From contig CAQGLR010000004.1 in NCBI GenBank assembly GCA_948794795.1, positions 62,001-126,000 of the forward strand: a stretch of 64,000 nt of DNA, written 5' to 3'. The stretch is from an uncultured Lachnospiraceae bacterium (lineage in GTDB: Bacteria; Bacillota; Clostridia; Lachnospirales; Lachnospiraceae). Below are positions 33,620 to 42,089 of the stretch, in pieces; position 1 is the stretch's first letter; the number at the start of each line of letters is the position of its first letter. Position numbers and translations under genes: made by a program. The notes beneath the pieces were generated by a model that was not told where the DNA came from, made no database searches, and saw only the letters and a program-made list of their open reading frames with translations.

Positions 33620-33684
33620 TTTTATGCACCACTGTGCATCCCATCCAAGCGCAAGCATGTTGCCTGGGGTAAAACTTTGGAGAT
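33619..33684 (+). repeat. Partial MITE-like repeat, copy C
   Basis: About 66 bp aligning with the right half of copy B and, on the other strand, copy A (shared stretches TTTATGCACCACTG, CATCCAAGCGCAAGC, GCCTGGGGTAAAA). The outer terminal repeat and the other half are missing or decayed. It lies at the right edge of the imported cassette. The rest of 33473-33829 is AT-rich without a supported gene. Confidence 0.7.
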
Positions 33685-33779
33685 GGTACTTATTTTGAAA
33701 CTTTCAAGAAATTAAAAATATATGCTGAAAAACCAAATACCCTGCCAAAATATTAACTATAAACTTTCTAAAACAAAGA

Positions 33780-33810
33780 AAGGGACATTTTCTTAAATAA
33801 AATGCCCCTT
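33780..33810 (-). terminator. Terminator after the amidase gene
   Basis: Arms 33780-33791 and 33799-33810, 12 bases with one G-T pair, loop of seven, 19 bases after the amidase stop, followed on the minus strand by a T-rich stretch. Confidence 0.75.
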
Positions 33811-33829
33811 CTCTGTCTTATTTATATAT

Positions 33830-34540
33830 TCACTTTTTATCTTTATTCTTTTCTTTTTTACAGCTTAAAAAGAATTTCCAGATATCATTCTTTAACTTGT
33901 CCCATGCATCAGTATGTTTTACAAAATAAAGCGGGCACTCTTTTCCAGTAACATCATAATGGCGTATAATTGAGTCCTTATCCAGATTATATTTACCACA
34001 CAACCACCCTGTAAGATGTACAAGTGAATCATATGTATCCTTTGAAAACTTGCCTGATTTATCTGGATGGCAGCATTCTATTGAAATAGTATCAGCGTTC
34101 CTGTTATTAGAGGCATAAGCAATCTCATCTAATGGTATACACTGTATAATAGTCCCATCAAGCCCTATAATATAATGGCTGCTCACCTTATTAGATGATT
34201 CGTCTGGTTCATCTTTCCTGCCTTCAAAATAATTCCTGTTCGCTTCTGCATCAGTACCAGGATTAGCTGTATAATGTATAACTACCCCGTTCACTGTGCC
34301 AAGGCCTGTTCCTGGTCTTGAATTAACATTCTGGGTCAGCAGCATCTGTTTTATACCAGGTTCAGGAACATTATACTGGGAATAATCTATTCCTTCCATA
34401 GAATTTCCTTTATCTTTACTAGTATTTCTATCCAGCCTATCCCATACATTAAACATTACTACTATAAGTATAAGTGATATAACTGCTATTATTAAAAGCT
34501 TGCGCCGTTTACGCTTTCCAGCTTTTGTTAATTTCTTCAT
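33830..34540 (-). CDS. Membrane-anchored N-acetylmuramoyl-L-alanine amidase (Amidase_2)
   Basis: 236 aa. Lys/Arg-rich N-terminus followed by a membrane segment at about 14-32, then a zinc amidase domain (about 65-225). Zinc ligands fit His in VVIHYTAN, His in IIRHYDVTGKECP and the nearby Cys; the phage/CwlA-type spacing is kept. A catalytic Glu is in SIECCHPD. It cuts the bond between MurNAc and the stem peptide. Located 36 bases after guaB, possibly by read-through. No spore or phage genes adjoin, so role is probably cell-wall turnover. Confidence 0.9.
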   Translation of the reverse strand: MKKLTKAGKRKRRKLLIIAVISLILIVVMFNVWDRLDRNTSKDKGNSMEGIDYSQYNVPEPGIKQMLLTQNVNSRPGTGLGTVNGVVIHYTANPGTDAEANRNYFEGRKDEPDESSNKVSSHYIIGLDGTIIQCIPLDEIAYASNNRNADTISIECCHPDKSGKFSKDTYDSLVHLTGWLCGKYNLDKDSIIRHYDVTGKECPLYFVKHTDAWDKLKNDIWKFFLSCKKEKNKDKK

Positions 34541-34576
34541 TTTTTAAATCATCTTCCCACTCAGATGTACATTTTA

Positions 34577-36034
34577 TTAATTATCTGCAACGCTGTAATT
34601 AGGTGCTTCTTTTGTAATATGGATATCATGTGGATGGCTTTCTTTTAAAGAAGCTGCTGATATCTTAACAAACTGGCCTGTTTCCTGGAGTGTCTTAATA
34701 TCAGGTGCACCACAGTAACCCATGCCTGAACGTAGTCCTCCCATAAGCTGGAAAACAGTATCCTCTAATGTTCCTTTATAAGCAACACGCCCTTCTACTC
34801 CTTCTGGAACAAGTTTCTTGGCATCTGTCTGGAAATAACGGTCTTTGCTTCCATTCTCCATAGCAGCGATTGAACCCATGCCACGGTATACTTTATATTT
34901 ACGTCCCTGGAAAAGTTCAAATGTCCCTGGGCTTTCATCACAACCTGCAAATATGCTTCCCATCATACACACACTTGCACCAGCTGCAATAGATTTAGTC
35001 ATATCACCTGAATACTTAATACCACCATCAGCAATAATAGGTATACCATAGTTTTTAGCAACTTCATAACAGTTCATAATTGCTGTAATCTGTGGAACAC
35101 CTATACCTGCAACAACACGTGTTGTACATATTGAACCAGGACCTATGCCTACTTTTACACAATCCACACCAGCCTTAATAAGTGCTTCTGTTGCATCTCC
35201 TGTAGCTACATTGCCTGCGATAATCTGAAGGTCTGGATATGCGTCACGTACCATCTTTACAACCTTTATAACATTGGCACTGTGCCCATGTGCAGTATCT
35301 ATAACTATACAGTCTACATGCCTCTTTACAAGTGCATCTACACGTTCAAGGATATTGGCAGTTATGCCAACAGCAGCACCACACAAAAGCCTTCCTTGTG
35401 AATCCTTTGCAGCGAGAGGATACTTTATCTGCTTTTCAACATCTTTTATTGTAATAAGCCCTTTAAGGTTGCCCTCATCATCTACTAATGGAAGCTTCTC
35501 TTTCCTTGACTTTGCAAGTATCTTCTTTGCATCTTCAAGTGTAATACCCTGAGGTGCAGTAATCAGTTCCTCAGAAGTCATAGATTCTTTTATTTTCTTA
35601 GTAAAATCTGTTTCAAACTTAAGGTCACGGTTAGTTATTATTCCAACAAGTTTCTTTCCCTCAGTAATTGGAACACCCGAAATCCTGAATTTAGCCATAA
35701 GATTGTTGGCATCCTCAAGAGTATGTTCTGGAGATAAATAAAATGGGTCTGAAATTACACCATTTTCTGAACGCTTAACCTTATCTACCTCATCAGCTTG
35801 TGCCTCCACTGACATATTCTTGTGAATAATCCCGATACCACCCTGTCTTGCCATTGCAATTGCCATACGGTGTTCCGTCACCGTATCCATGCCTGCACTC
35901 ATCATTGGAATATTAAGTTTAATAGTTTTTGTCAGGTTAGTTTCCAAAGAAACCTGGTTTGGTATAACTTCTGAATATTGTGGAACTAGTAATACGTCAT
36001 CAAATGTAATTCCCTCACCAATAATCTTACCCAT
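34577..36034 (-). CDS. guaB: Inosine-5'-monophosphate dehydrogenase
   Basis: 485 aa. NAD-dependent oxidation of IMP to XMP, the committed step to GMP. The ATG at 36034 follows AAGGAGG; a longer frame from 36070 does not. The TIM barrel is interrupted by two CBS domains (about 95-205). The catalytic loop GIGPGSICTTR has the active Cys, then ADGGIKYSGD and the mobile flap. Own promoter at 36136-36165. Confidence 0.97.
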   Translation of the reverse strand: MGKIIGEGITFDDVLLVPQYSEVIPNQVSLETNLTKTIKLNIPMMSAGMDTVTEHRMAIAMARQGGIGIIHKNMSVEAQADEVDKVKRSENGVISDPFYLSPEHTLEDANNLMAKFRISGVPITEGKKLVGIITNRDLKFETDFTKKIKESMTSEELITAPQGITLEDAKKILAKSRKEKLPLVDDEGNLKGLITIKDVEKQIKYPLAAKDSQGRLLCGAAVGITANILERVDALVKRHVDCIVIDTAHGHSANVIKVVKMVRDAYPDLQIIAGNVATGDATEALIKAGVDCVKVGIGPGSICTTRVVAGIGVPQITAIMNCYEVAKNYGIPIIADGGIKYSGDMTKSIAAGASVCMMGSIFAGCDESPGTFELFQGRKYKVYRGMGSIAAMENGSKDRYFQTDAKKLVPEGVEGRVAYKGTLEDTVFQLMGGLRSGMGYCGAPDIKTLQETGQFVKISAASLKESHPHDIHITKEAPNYSVADN

Positions 36035-36135
36035 TTTAATTGCCCTCCTTCTTGTATATTGCCAGCACATATGTGCCAGCCTGTGTAATATGGTAACTAA
36101 GAATTATAATACTACCCGTAGATATATATTGATTC

Positions 36136-36165
36136 AGTATACACTAACATAACTTCCATTGTCAA
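36136..36165 (-). promoter_or_regulatory. Sigma-A promoter of guaB
   Basis: On the minus strand TTGACA (36165-36160), 18-base spacer, TATACT (36141-36136). It overlaps the stop region of the upstream gene. The leader of about 95 bases contains the 12-base palindrome GCACATATGTGC near 36068; no purine riboswitch pattern was seen. Confidence 0.65.
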
Positions 36166-36659
36166 CATTGAATTTTACTTCTGCCTTTAAATTTCATATT
36201 TTCAATAAGCTTTTCATCTGGAGTAAATTTTATCCTCTCTTGTCCACTATCTGTACGCGAAATTGCAATAAAATGTTTGTCATCCCTGTTCCCTGATGAA
36301 AAGTCAAGAAGCGGCAGGTTCTGGAACTGGTTCAATGAAGGTGCACCTTCTGGTGCAACCAGGTCTATCTTCTCAAGGTCAGTCCTTTTTTTATGTTTAC
36401 GTTTATTTCCTTTAATTATGCAGTCAAAATCAATCTGCCCGTCAACAAATACATATTCATATGCAATATCTTTGGAAGGCAGGAAATAAATAATAAAACA
36501 GTCTGCAACTACAACGAAAAACAGGCCTGCTGTGCTTCCAAGTATGAATAAATCAACATAAAGCAACACAAAACACAGTATTATAAGCCCTATTCTTGCC
36601 ATTAGGCGCTTCTGTGATGGTTTTGCTTTTAAATAAGTTTCTGAATACAATTCTTCCAT
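36162..36659 (-). CDS. Conserved hypothetical membrane protein (DUF6106-like)
   Basis: 165 aa with two adjacent membrane segments (about 22-42 and 45-60) and a cytosolic beta-rich C-terminal domain. From memory it resembles the small Lachnospiraceae family DUF6106 (start MEELYSETYLKAKPS), not verified. No catalytic motif. It lies between the acyltransferase and guaB, with guaB using its own promoter. Function unknown. Confidence 0.7.
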   Translation of the reverse strand: MEELYSETYLKAKPSQKRLMARIGLIILCFVLLYVDLFILGSTAGLFFVVVADCFIIYFLPSKDIAYEYVFVDGQIDFDCIIKGNKRKHKKRTDLEKIDLVAPEGAPSLNQFQNLPLLDFSSGNRDDKHFIAISRTDSGQERIKFTPDEKLIENMKFKGRSKIQC

Positions 36660-36730
36660 TTATTGTACCCCTTTCTCTTCTATAATAACTATATATTGAC
36701 ATATTTATAAACCTTTGTAAAGATACTATT

Positions 36731-37825
36731 CTAAGATTTAATAGTTTCTGTTCTTCTGGATTTGCCAATAAGGAATGGAAATCTTGAATTTATTATTTCT
36801 GTCATTGTATATTCTATCATAAGAAGTATTGCCAGTACAACAAGACACTCACAAATATACTCAAAATTGCCTGTATTGGGAATATACCCAACTTTCTTCC
36901 AGCCTTCATATGCCACAGTCCTCATTCCAAGCACAGTATGGGTACACATAACAATAAGTGAATTTTTACCCCAGTAATCAAGGAAGTTTAGTTTAATATA
37001 TGATGTTATAAAATCAAGCAGCAATATTGCACCAACTGAACCTGCAATACCACATATATAAAACAAATATGGATATACCCCCTCTTTCATCTGGTTAAAA
37101 TCAACTCCTGTATTTATTTGTGACAAAACAAGGTTTACAGCTGATAATATAACTCCTGATATAAGTTTTATCCCTGGTTCTTTTAACCTGCTGTAAAAAA
37201 TATAAATAATATACCCTGCACCAAGAAACCAGGCAGCCGAAAAACCTTTACATACAGCATTAGACAGCCTTATAACATTGTCATAAGCATCACCTGGCTG
37301 CAATGCAAACATTCCACCTGGTGAAAATGCTGCATTTATTACAGCAGACAGGCTTACCGCAAACAGGCCTGCAACTGCATATAATGCCTTAATTACTTTA
37401 GGGCTTCTGACAAGCCAGAAAAATATCAGTTCCCCTATAAATAAAGTTGGTATAAACCACATTGAATTTACACCTTTTAAAAATAAACTGTCATAAAAAT
37501 AAGATAAAAATGTATCCCATATTTTTGCTGAATTCTTATGTTTAAGAAAAACACATGCTGTTTTAAAAAGAGTACCAATTACACTAAATGCCAGGTATGG
37601 TACTCCAAGGCTTTTTATTATATTTCCTGTAAATTCCCTGAAACTCCTTTTCTTTACAGAACCCGTATAACACATAAGAAAGCCTGATATTATATAAAAT
37701 ATTGATACTTTAAAAGATGACATCCATAAATCAACTGGATTGCCAAGCTTTGTAATATGACCTAAAGCAATCATAAGTATACTAAGCCCTTTTGCTGCAT
37801 CAACATATGCAATACGTTCTTTCAT
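36731..37825 (-). CDS. Acyltransferase family 3 membrane protein
   Basis: 364 aa, about ten membrane segments. The start YVDAAKGLSILMIALGHI carries the His conserved in acyltransferase-3 proteins, and FYIISGFLM is the second family block. These proteins acetylate or otherwise acylate surface sugars, peptidoglycan or polysaccharides. No linked glycosyltransferase genes, so the acceptor is unknown. Stop is 71 bases before the next gene on the same strand. Confidence 0.88.
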   Translation of the reverse strand: MKERIAYVDAAKGLSILMIALGHITKLGNPVDLWMSSFKVSIFYIISGFLMCYTGSVKKRSFREFTGNIIKSLGVPYLAFSVIGTLFKTACVFLKHKNSAKIWDTFLSYFYDSLFLKGVNSMWFIPTLFIGELIFFWLVRSPKVIKALYAVAGLFAVSLSAVINAAFSPGGMFALQPGDAYDNVIRLSNAVCKGFSAAWFLGAGYIIYIFYSRLKEPGIKLISGVILSAVNLVLSQINTGVDFNQMKEGVYPYLFYICGIAGSVGAILLLDFITSYIKLNFLDYWGKNSLIVMCTHTVLGMRTVAYEGWKKVGYIPNTGNFEYICECLVVLAILLMIEYTMTEIINSRFPFLIGKSRRTETIKS

Positions 37826-37930
37826 ATATTAACCTCATCATATATATTTTATAAATATTATTATAACCTGGACATACACACTCCAGGCTATATTTAATAT
37901 TATGCTTAAAATCCAGCAATATATAACATA

Positions 37931-37958
37931 GAGAGATACTGCCGCAGCAGTATCTCCC
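37931..37958 (-). terminator. groEL terminator
   Basis: GGGAGATACTGC and GCAGTATCTC pair over about 10 bases with a 4-base loop, about 70 bases after the groEL stop. A smaller hairpin with GCCTGG/CCAGGC arms lies at 37986-38004. Few Ts follow. Confidence 0.6.
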
Positions 37959-38029
37959 CATATTATAAATACATATGCTATATTAACCCCGCCTGGCAAA
38001 TCCCAGGCAAAATTATTTGTAAATTTTTA

Positions 38030-39655
38030 TTACATCATTCCCATTGGAGCCCCGCCGCCTGCTGGCATTGCAGGAGCTTCTTCTTTAATTGTAGATACAA
38101 CAGACTCTGTTGTAAGAAGTGTAGATGCTACGCTTGTTGCATTCTGTAGAGCACTTCTTGTAACCTTTGCAGGGTCAACGATACCTGACTGTACCATATC
38201 TGCATACTCTTCTTTTAATACATCAAATCCTGTACCTGCTTCTGACTCACGTACCTTATTAATAATTACAGCACCCTCAAGACCTGCGTTCTGTGCAATT
38301 ATCATAAGTGGTGACTCAAGTGCCTTTAAGATAATATTAGCACCTGTCTTCTCATCACCTTCAAGAGTTGATGCAAGCTTTGCAACTTCTTTAGAAGCGT
38401 GGATATATGCAGAACCACCACCTGAAATAATACCTTCCTCAACAGCGGCTCTTGTAGCAGCAAGTGCATCTTCCATACGGAGCTTAGCCTCCTGCATTTC
38501 TGTTTCTGTAGCAGCACCTACACGGATTACAGCTACACCACCTGCAAGTTTAGCAAGCCTTTCCTGGAGTTTCTCTTTATCAAAATCAGATGTTGTTTCT
38601 TCAATCTGTGCCCTTATCTGTGTAATTCTTGAAGAAATTGCATCCTTGTCGCCCATTCCGTCAACAATAATTGTGTTCTCTTTCTGTACCTTAACAGATT
38701 TAGCACGTCCAAGCTGCTCTAATGTTGCATCTTTAAGGTCAAGCCCTACTTCTTCTGAAATAACTGTACCACCTGTAAGAATTGCTATATCTTCAAGCAT
38801 AGCCTTTCTTCTGTCACCATATCCAGGTGCCTTTACAGCTACTACATTAAATGTACCTCTTAATTTGTTGATTACAAGTGTTGTAAGGGCTTCACCCTCT
38901 ACATCCTCTGCAATAATAAGAAGCTTAGCGCTGCTCTGTACAACCTGCTCTAATAATGGAAGGATTTCCTGGATATTAGAAATCTTCTTATCTGTTATAA
39001 GTATATATGGATTATCAAGGTTTGCTTCCATCTTATCCATATCTGTAGCCATATAAGCTGATACATAACCTCTGTCAAACTGCATACCTTCAACAAGGTC
39101 AAGTTCAGTCTTCATTGTCTTTGACTCTTCTATTGTGATAACACCATCATTGGATACTTTTTCCATTGCATCTGCAACCATTTCACCAACAAATTCATCA
39201 CCTGCTGAAATAGCAGCAACTTTAGCTATCTGGTCTTTACCTGTAACTTTTGAGCTCATCTTTGCAATAGCATCAACTGCACACTCACAAGCCTTCTTCA
39301 TTCCCTTACGGAGAATAATAGGGTTAGCACCTGCTGCAAGGTTTTTAATTCCTTCATTTACCATAGCCTGTGCGAGTACTGTAGCTGTTGTGGTACCATC
39401 ACCTGCTACATCATTAGTCTTTGTAGCAACTTCCTTAACAAGCTGTGCACCCATATTTTCAAAACCATCTTCAAGTTCTATATCTTTTGCTATTGTAACA
39501 CCATCGTTTGTAATAAGTGGTGCACCAAATGATTTATCAAGGACTACATTTCTTCCTTTTGGTCCTAAAGTAACTTTAACTGTATTTGCAAGCTTATCAA
39601 CACCTGCTTCAAGTGCTGCCCTGGCTTCTGCACCAAACTTAATCTCTTTTGCCAT
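38030..39655 (-). CDS. groL: 60-kDa chaperonin GroEL
   Basis: 541 aa. Starts MAKEIKFGAEAR at the ATG 39655 with GGAGG upstream. Apical, intermediate and equatorial blocks are all conserved (GPKGRNVVLD, DGTTTATVLA with the ATPase Asp, MQFDRGYVSAY, AGGVAVIRVGAATE) and it ends in a GGM-type tail (GGAPMGMM). Works with GroES in ATP-driven folding. Second gene of the groES-groEL operon under CIRCE/HrcA control. Confidence 0.98.
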   Translation of the reverse strand: MAKEIKFGAEARAALEAGVDKLANTVKVTLGPKGRNVVLDKSFGAPLITNDGVTIAKDIELEDGFENMGAQLVKEVATKTNDVAGDGTTTATVLAQAMVNEGIKNLAAGANPIILRKGMKKACECAVDAIAKMSSKVTGKDQIAKVAAISAGDEFVGEMVADAMEKVSNDGVITIEESKTMKTELDLVEGMQFDRGYVSAYMATDMDKMEANLDNPYILITDKKISNIQEILPLLEQVVQSSAKLLIIAEDVEGEALTTLVINKLRGTFNVVAVKAPGYGDRRKAMLEDIAILTGGTVISEEVGLDLKDATLEQLGRAKSVKVQKENTIIVDGMGDKDAISSRITQIRAQIEETTSDFDKEKLQERLAKLAGGVAVIRVGAATETEMQEAKLRMEDALAATRAAVEEGIISGGGSAYIHASKEVAKLASTLEGDEKTGANIILKALESPLMIIAQNAGLEGAVIINKVRESEAGTGFDVLKEEYADMVQSGIVDPAKVTRSALQNATSVASTLLTTESVVSTIKEEAPAMPAGGGAPMGMM

Positions 39656-39725
39656 AATAATTTTTCCTCCATTCAAAATTCTGATATTCCTTATTTATGA
39701 ACTATAAAATCCCTGTGCCACAAGA

Positions 39726-40013
39726 TTAATCTACAACCTTGGCAACTATGTCATTCTGGCGGACTACAATAAACTCTTCATCATCAAGCTTAACTTCTGT
39801 ACCTGCATATTTAGAGTAGATAACTTTGTCGCCAACTTCAACCTGCATCTCTACTTCTTTGCCATCTACAACCCCGCCAGGACCTACTGCAATAACCTCT
39901 GCCTGCTGTGGTTTTTCCTGTGCATTGCCTGGAAGTACAATGCCTGATTTAGTAGTTTCTTCTGCTTCCAGCTGCTTTAATACAACCCTGTCCCCTAATG
40001 GTGATAAATTCAT
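39726..40013 (-). CDS. groS: 10-kDa co-chaperonin GroES
   Basis: 95 aa, standard length. N-terminus LSPLGDRVVLKQ, mobile loop around EETTKSGIVLPGNAQEKPQ, then the beta-barrel with YSKYAGTEVK. Caps GroEL. Preceded by GGAGG and the CIRCE operator; groEL follows after 70 bases. Confidence 0.98.
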   Translation of the reverse strand: MNLSPLGDRVVLKQLEAEETTKSGIVLPGNAQEKPQQAEVIAVGPGGVVDGKEVEMQVEVGDKVIYSKYAGTEVKLDDEEFIVVRQNDIVAKVVD

Positions 40014-40043
40014 AATATATATCCTCCTTTTAAATTTCGTTTA

Positions 40044-40070
40044 CTAGCACTCACTCATTTTGAGTGCTAA
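40044..40070 (-). promoter_or_regulatory. CIRCE operator (HrcA binding site)
   Basis: Left arm CTAGCACTC, 9-base spacer, right arm GAGTGCTAA; one mismatch from the consensus TTAGCACTC-N9-GAGTGCTAA. It lies just after the predicted start of transcription, so bound HrcA would block groESL. hrcA itself is not in the window. Confidence 0.97.
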
Positions 40071-40080
40071 CCATAAACAT

Positions 40081-40109
40081 AATATATTTCATTTGGAAAT
40101 TTTGTGCAA
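40081..40109 (-). promoter_or_regulatory. Sigma-A promoter of groESL
   Basis: On the minus strand TTGCAC (40109-40104), 17-base spacer, TATATT (40086-40081), directly upstream of CIRCE. Confidence 0.7.
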
Positions 40110-40221
40110 TACACTTCAAAGTGGTATTTTAGCGTATTTGGATTATTTCCTCTTTTTTTCTCACTTATACTCATTATTTCTTACTATTTCTTATTTTTTA
40201 AATATAAATAGCAATATTTTT

Positions 40222-40247
40222 AAGTATATGATATACTTTTCTATAAT
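40222..40247 (+). promoter_or_regulatory. Palindromic operator plus -10 box before the Cys-rich protein gene
   Basis: AAGTATA and TATACTT with a 3-base centre form a perfect 17-bp palindrome at 40222-40238. A perfect TATAAT follows at 40242-40247. The palindrome fills the -35/-10 spacer, the position of a repressor or MerR-type site. The -35 itself (TTTAAG) is poor. The rest of 40110-40338 is AT-rich. Confidence 0.5.
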
Positions 40248-40338
40248 ATACATAACTCTTTAAGAATACACTTTTTTAAACATGTCCTGCCAGGCAGATA
40301 TTTATATCCTGCCTTGGATTATAATATGGAGGCTGACT

Positions 40339-41055
40339 ATGAAAGAACAATTATATACAATACCAGTAAATGATGCTTTTGAAAAAGACTGTGAATGTCC
40401 GTTATGTTTTATGTATAATAGCCTTGAGGAAGATGCTGTAAGCTTTACTTTAGGCCCAAGTTATATGGAAGATGATATAAGGCTTGAAACTGATAAGGCA
40501 GGGTTCTGCATGCACCATATAAAGCAGCTTTATAAGCACCAGAACAGGCTTGGGGTTGCACTTATACTGCACACACATATGAAATATACTACAGACAAGT
40601 TAAAATCTGCCGCAAAGTCTTCTTCTCCTTCTAAAAAGGGCCTGTTTTCAAAAAAAGAACAATCTGGCACCGGGGCATATATATCTTCACTGGAAGAATC
40701 ATGTTATATATGCAGCCGTATAGATAATGTTTTTAAACGGTATATAGCAACTGTGCTGCATTGTTATGTACATGATGAAGATTTTGCAGGTAAATTTGCA
40801 AAATGTAAGGGTTTTTGTACAAAACATTATGGAATGCTGTATGAAGCCGCAGGTTCACTTAGTGGCTCAAAGCAGAAAGAATTTATTAATACACTGGATA
40901 CCGTTTATTTTGAAAATATGCAGCGTGTTATTGATGACCTTGAATGGTTTATTGATAAATTCGACTACCGTAACGAAAATGAACCTTGGAAAAATTCTAA
41001 AGATGCAGTACAGAGAAGCATACTCAAAACTAATAGTTATTTTGAAGAAGGATAA
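40339..41055 (+). CDS. Cys-rich conserved protein (DUF6062-like)
   Basis: 238 aa from the ATG at 40339 with GGAGG upstream. No signal peptide or membrane segment. Two related halves each carry a Cys pair and a Cys-His site: CECPLC and FCMHH in the first, CYIC and FCTKHYG in the second. The pattern (CxxC ... FCxxH) looks like two metal-binding units, probably zinc. From memory it matches DUF6062, common in Lachnospiraceae; not verified. Monocistronic, divergent from groESL, with an operator-like palindrome in front. Function unknown. Confidence 0.75.
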   Translation: MKEQLYTIPVNDAFEKDCECPLCFMYNSLEEDAVSFTLGPSYMEDDIRLETDKAGFCMHHIKQLYKHQNRLGVALILHTHMKYTTDKLKSAAKSSSPSKKGLFSKKEQSGTGAYISSLEESCYICSRIDNVFKRYIATVLHCYVHDEDFAGKFAKCKGFCTKHYGMLYEAAGSLSGSKQKEFINTLDTVYFENMQRVIDDLEWFIDKFDYRNENEPWKNSKDAVQRSILKTNSYFEEG

Positions 41056-41158
41056 TCCAGACATTTTGTGTTATCCCAGCAAATACATTTAATTCCAGCT
41101 GTAAACCCTCATGTACAGACAAGCATGTTTTTAAATGCTTATCTGGTTAGGTTAAAAA

Positions 41159-41186
41159 AGGCATGCCTTTATAAAAAAGCATGCCT
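41159..41186 (-). terminator. Terminator of the glnS-DUF2225 unit
   Basis: AGGCATGC (41159-41166) pairs with GCATGCCT (41179-41186); on the minus strand it is followed by a T-run (41158-41154). Also lies downstream of the convergent gene ending at 41055, so it may serve both. Confidence 0.8.
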
Positions 41187-41199
41187 CTGGTATTTTATA

Positions 41200-42075
41200 T
41201 TAGTTTCCTTCTTTTTCCCTGTCTTTTTCTATAAGTTCTTTTACATTCCTTGCTTTATCTTTAATACGTTCACTTGCGTTACGTGATGTAAGTACTTTGG
41301 AAATCCAGCGGCTTGATGCCTCATAGTCGCCTGCACGCCTTGCAAGTTCTGCAACAAGATAAGTAACAGTAAGTTCATCCATGCCACACATAGGGAAGTC
41401 TTCTTTTGAAAATGCATCAGAAAAACCTTCATAAGCATTATTAAGCAATGTTTCCTCTTCTTTTTTAAGTTCACTTATAACCTTGTCATAGTCTGGTGTA
41501 TCTTTTGGCAGTGTTTCTGCCTTGCCCCTGTACAGCCATGCCATTTTCAGGCATGTATATGCCTTTTCACTTGCTTTTGCTTTCTTTACAATTGCGTTGG
41601 CAAGGGCAAGCTGGTAACGCCCAATTGCATCATCATATGTATATACATCACCTGTTTCTGGCAATCCCCTGAAATTCCTTGTTATATTTTCAGTTATTAA
41701 CTTAGCCTGTGATGGCATCATAAATTTAAAAAACCTGCTAAGCGAACTATATCCACACCCTGGACATACCAGTACATCATATTTTATAGAATCAACATAT
41801 TTGTAGTTTGGCCTTAAATCTGTATCCTGGGATAAAAGTTTTACCCTTCCTGTCTTTACCATTTTGGAACGGAAAGCCATATCACATACAGGGCATGTAT
41901 ATGACTTATCAAATAATAAATCAGATTCTTTTACTTCTGGAACAGGCTTTTTCTCTGGCACTGGAGCCGGTTTTTCAGGCTCCTTATGTTCCTCCTTCTT
42001 TGCCTCATCTTCAAATACATCCATCTTTTCAAGCTTTCCTAAGCCAAATTTATCAAGTCCGTGAAATAAACTCAT
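41200..42075 (-). CDS. DUF2225 family protein
   Basis: 291 aa, cytosolic. The N-terminal Pro/Lys/Glu-rich linker (about 20-50) is followed by a zinc-ribbon-like pair CPVC and CPGCGY with DLRPNY between, the hallmark of DUF2225, then a helical TPR-like C-terminal half (YQLALANAIVKKAKASEKA, GDYEASSRWISKVL). Function not known. Starts 14 bases after glnS and is probably co-transcribed with it. Confidence 0.88.
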   Translation of the reverse strand: MSLFHGLDKFGLGKLEKMDVFEDEAKKEEHKEPEKPAPVPEKKPVPEVKESDLLFDKSYTCPVCDMAFRSKMVKTGRVKLLSQDTDLRPNYKYVDSIKYDVLVCPGCGYSSLSRFFKFMMPSQAKLITENITRNFRGLPETGDVYTYDDAIGRYQLALANAIVKKAKASEKAYTCLKMAWLYRGKAETLPKDTPDYDKVISELKKEEETLLNNAYEGFSDAFSKEDFPMCGMDELTVTYLVAELARRAGDYEASSRWISKVLTSRNASERIKDKARNVKELIEKDREKEGN

Positions 42076-42089
42076 TAAAATATACCCCC

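Noticed and set aside
36035..36130. Purine riboswitch before guaB
   Set aside because: The leader lacks the conserved purine riboswitch core; only a 12-base palindrome is visible.
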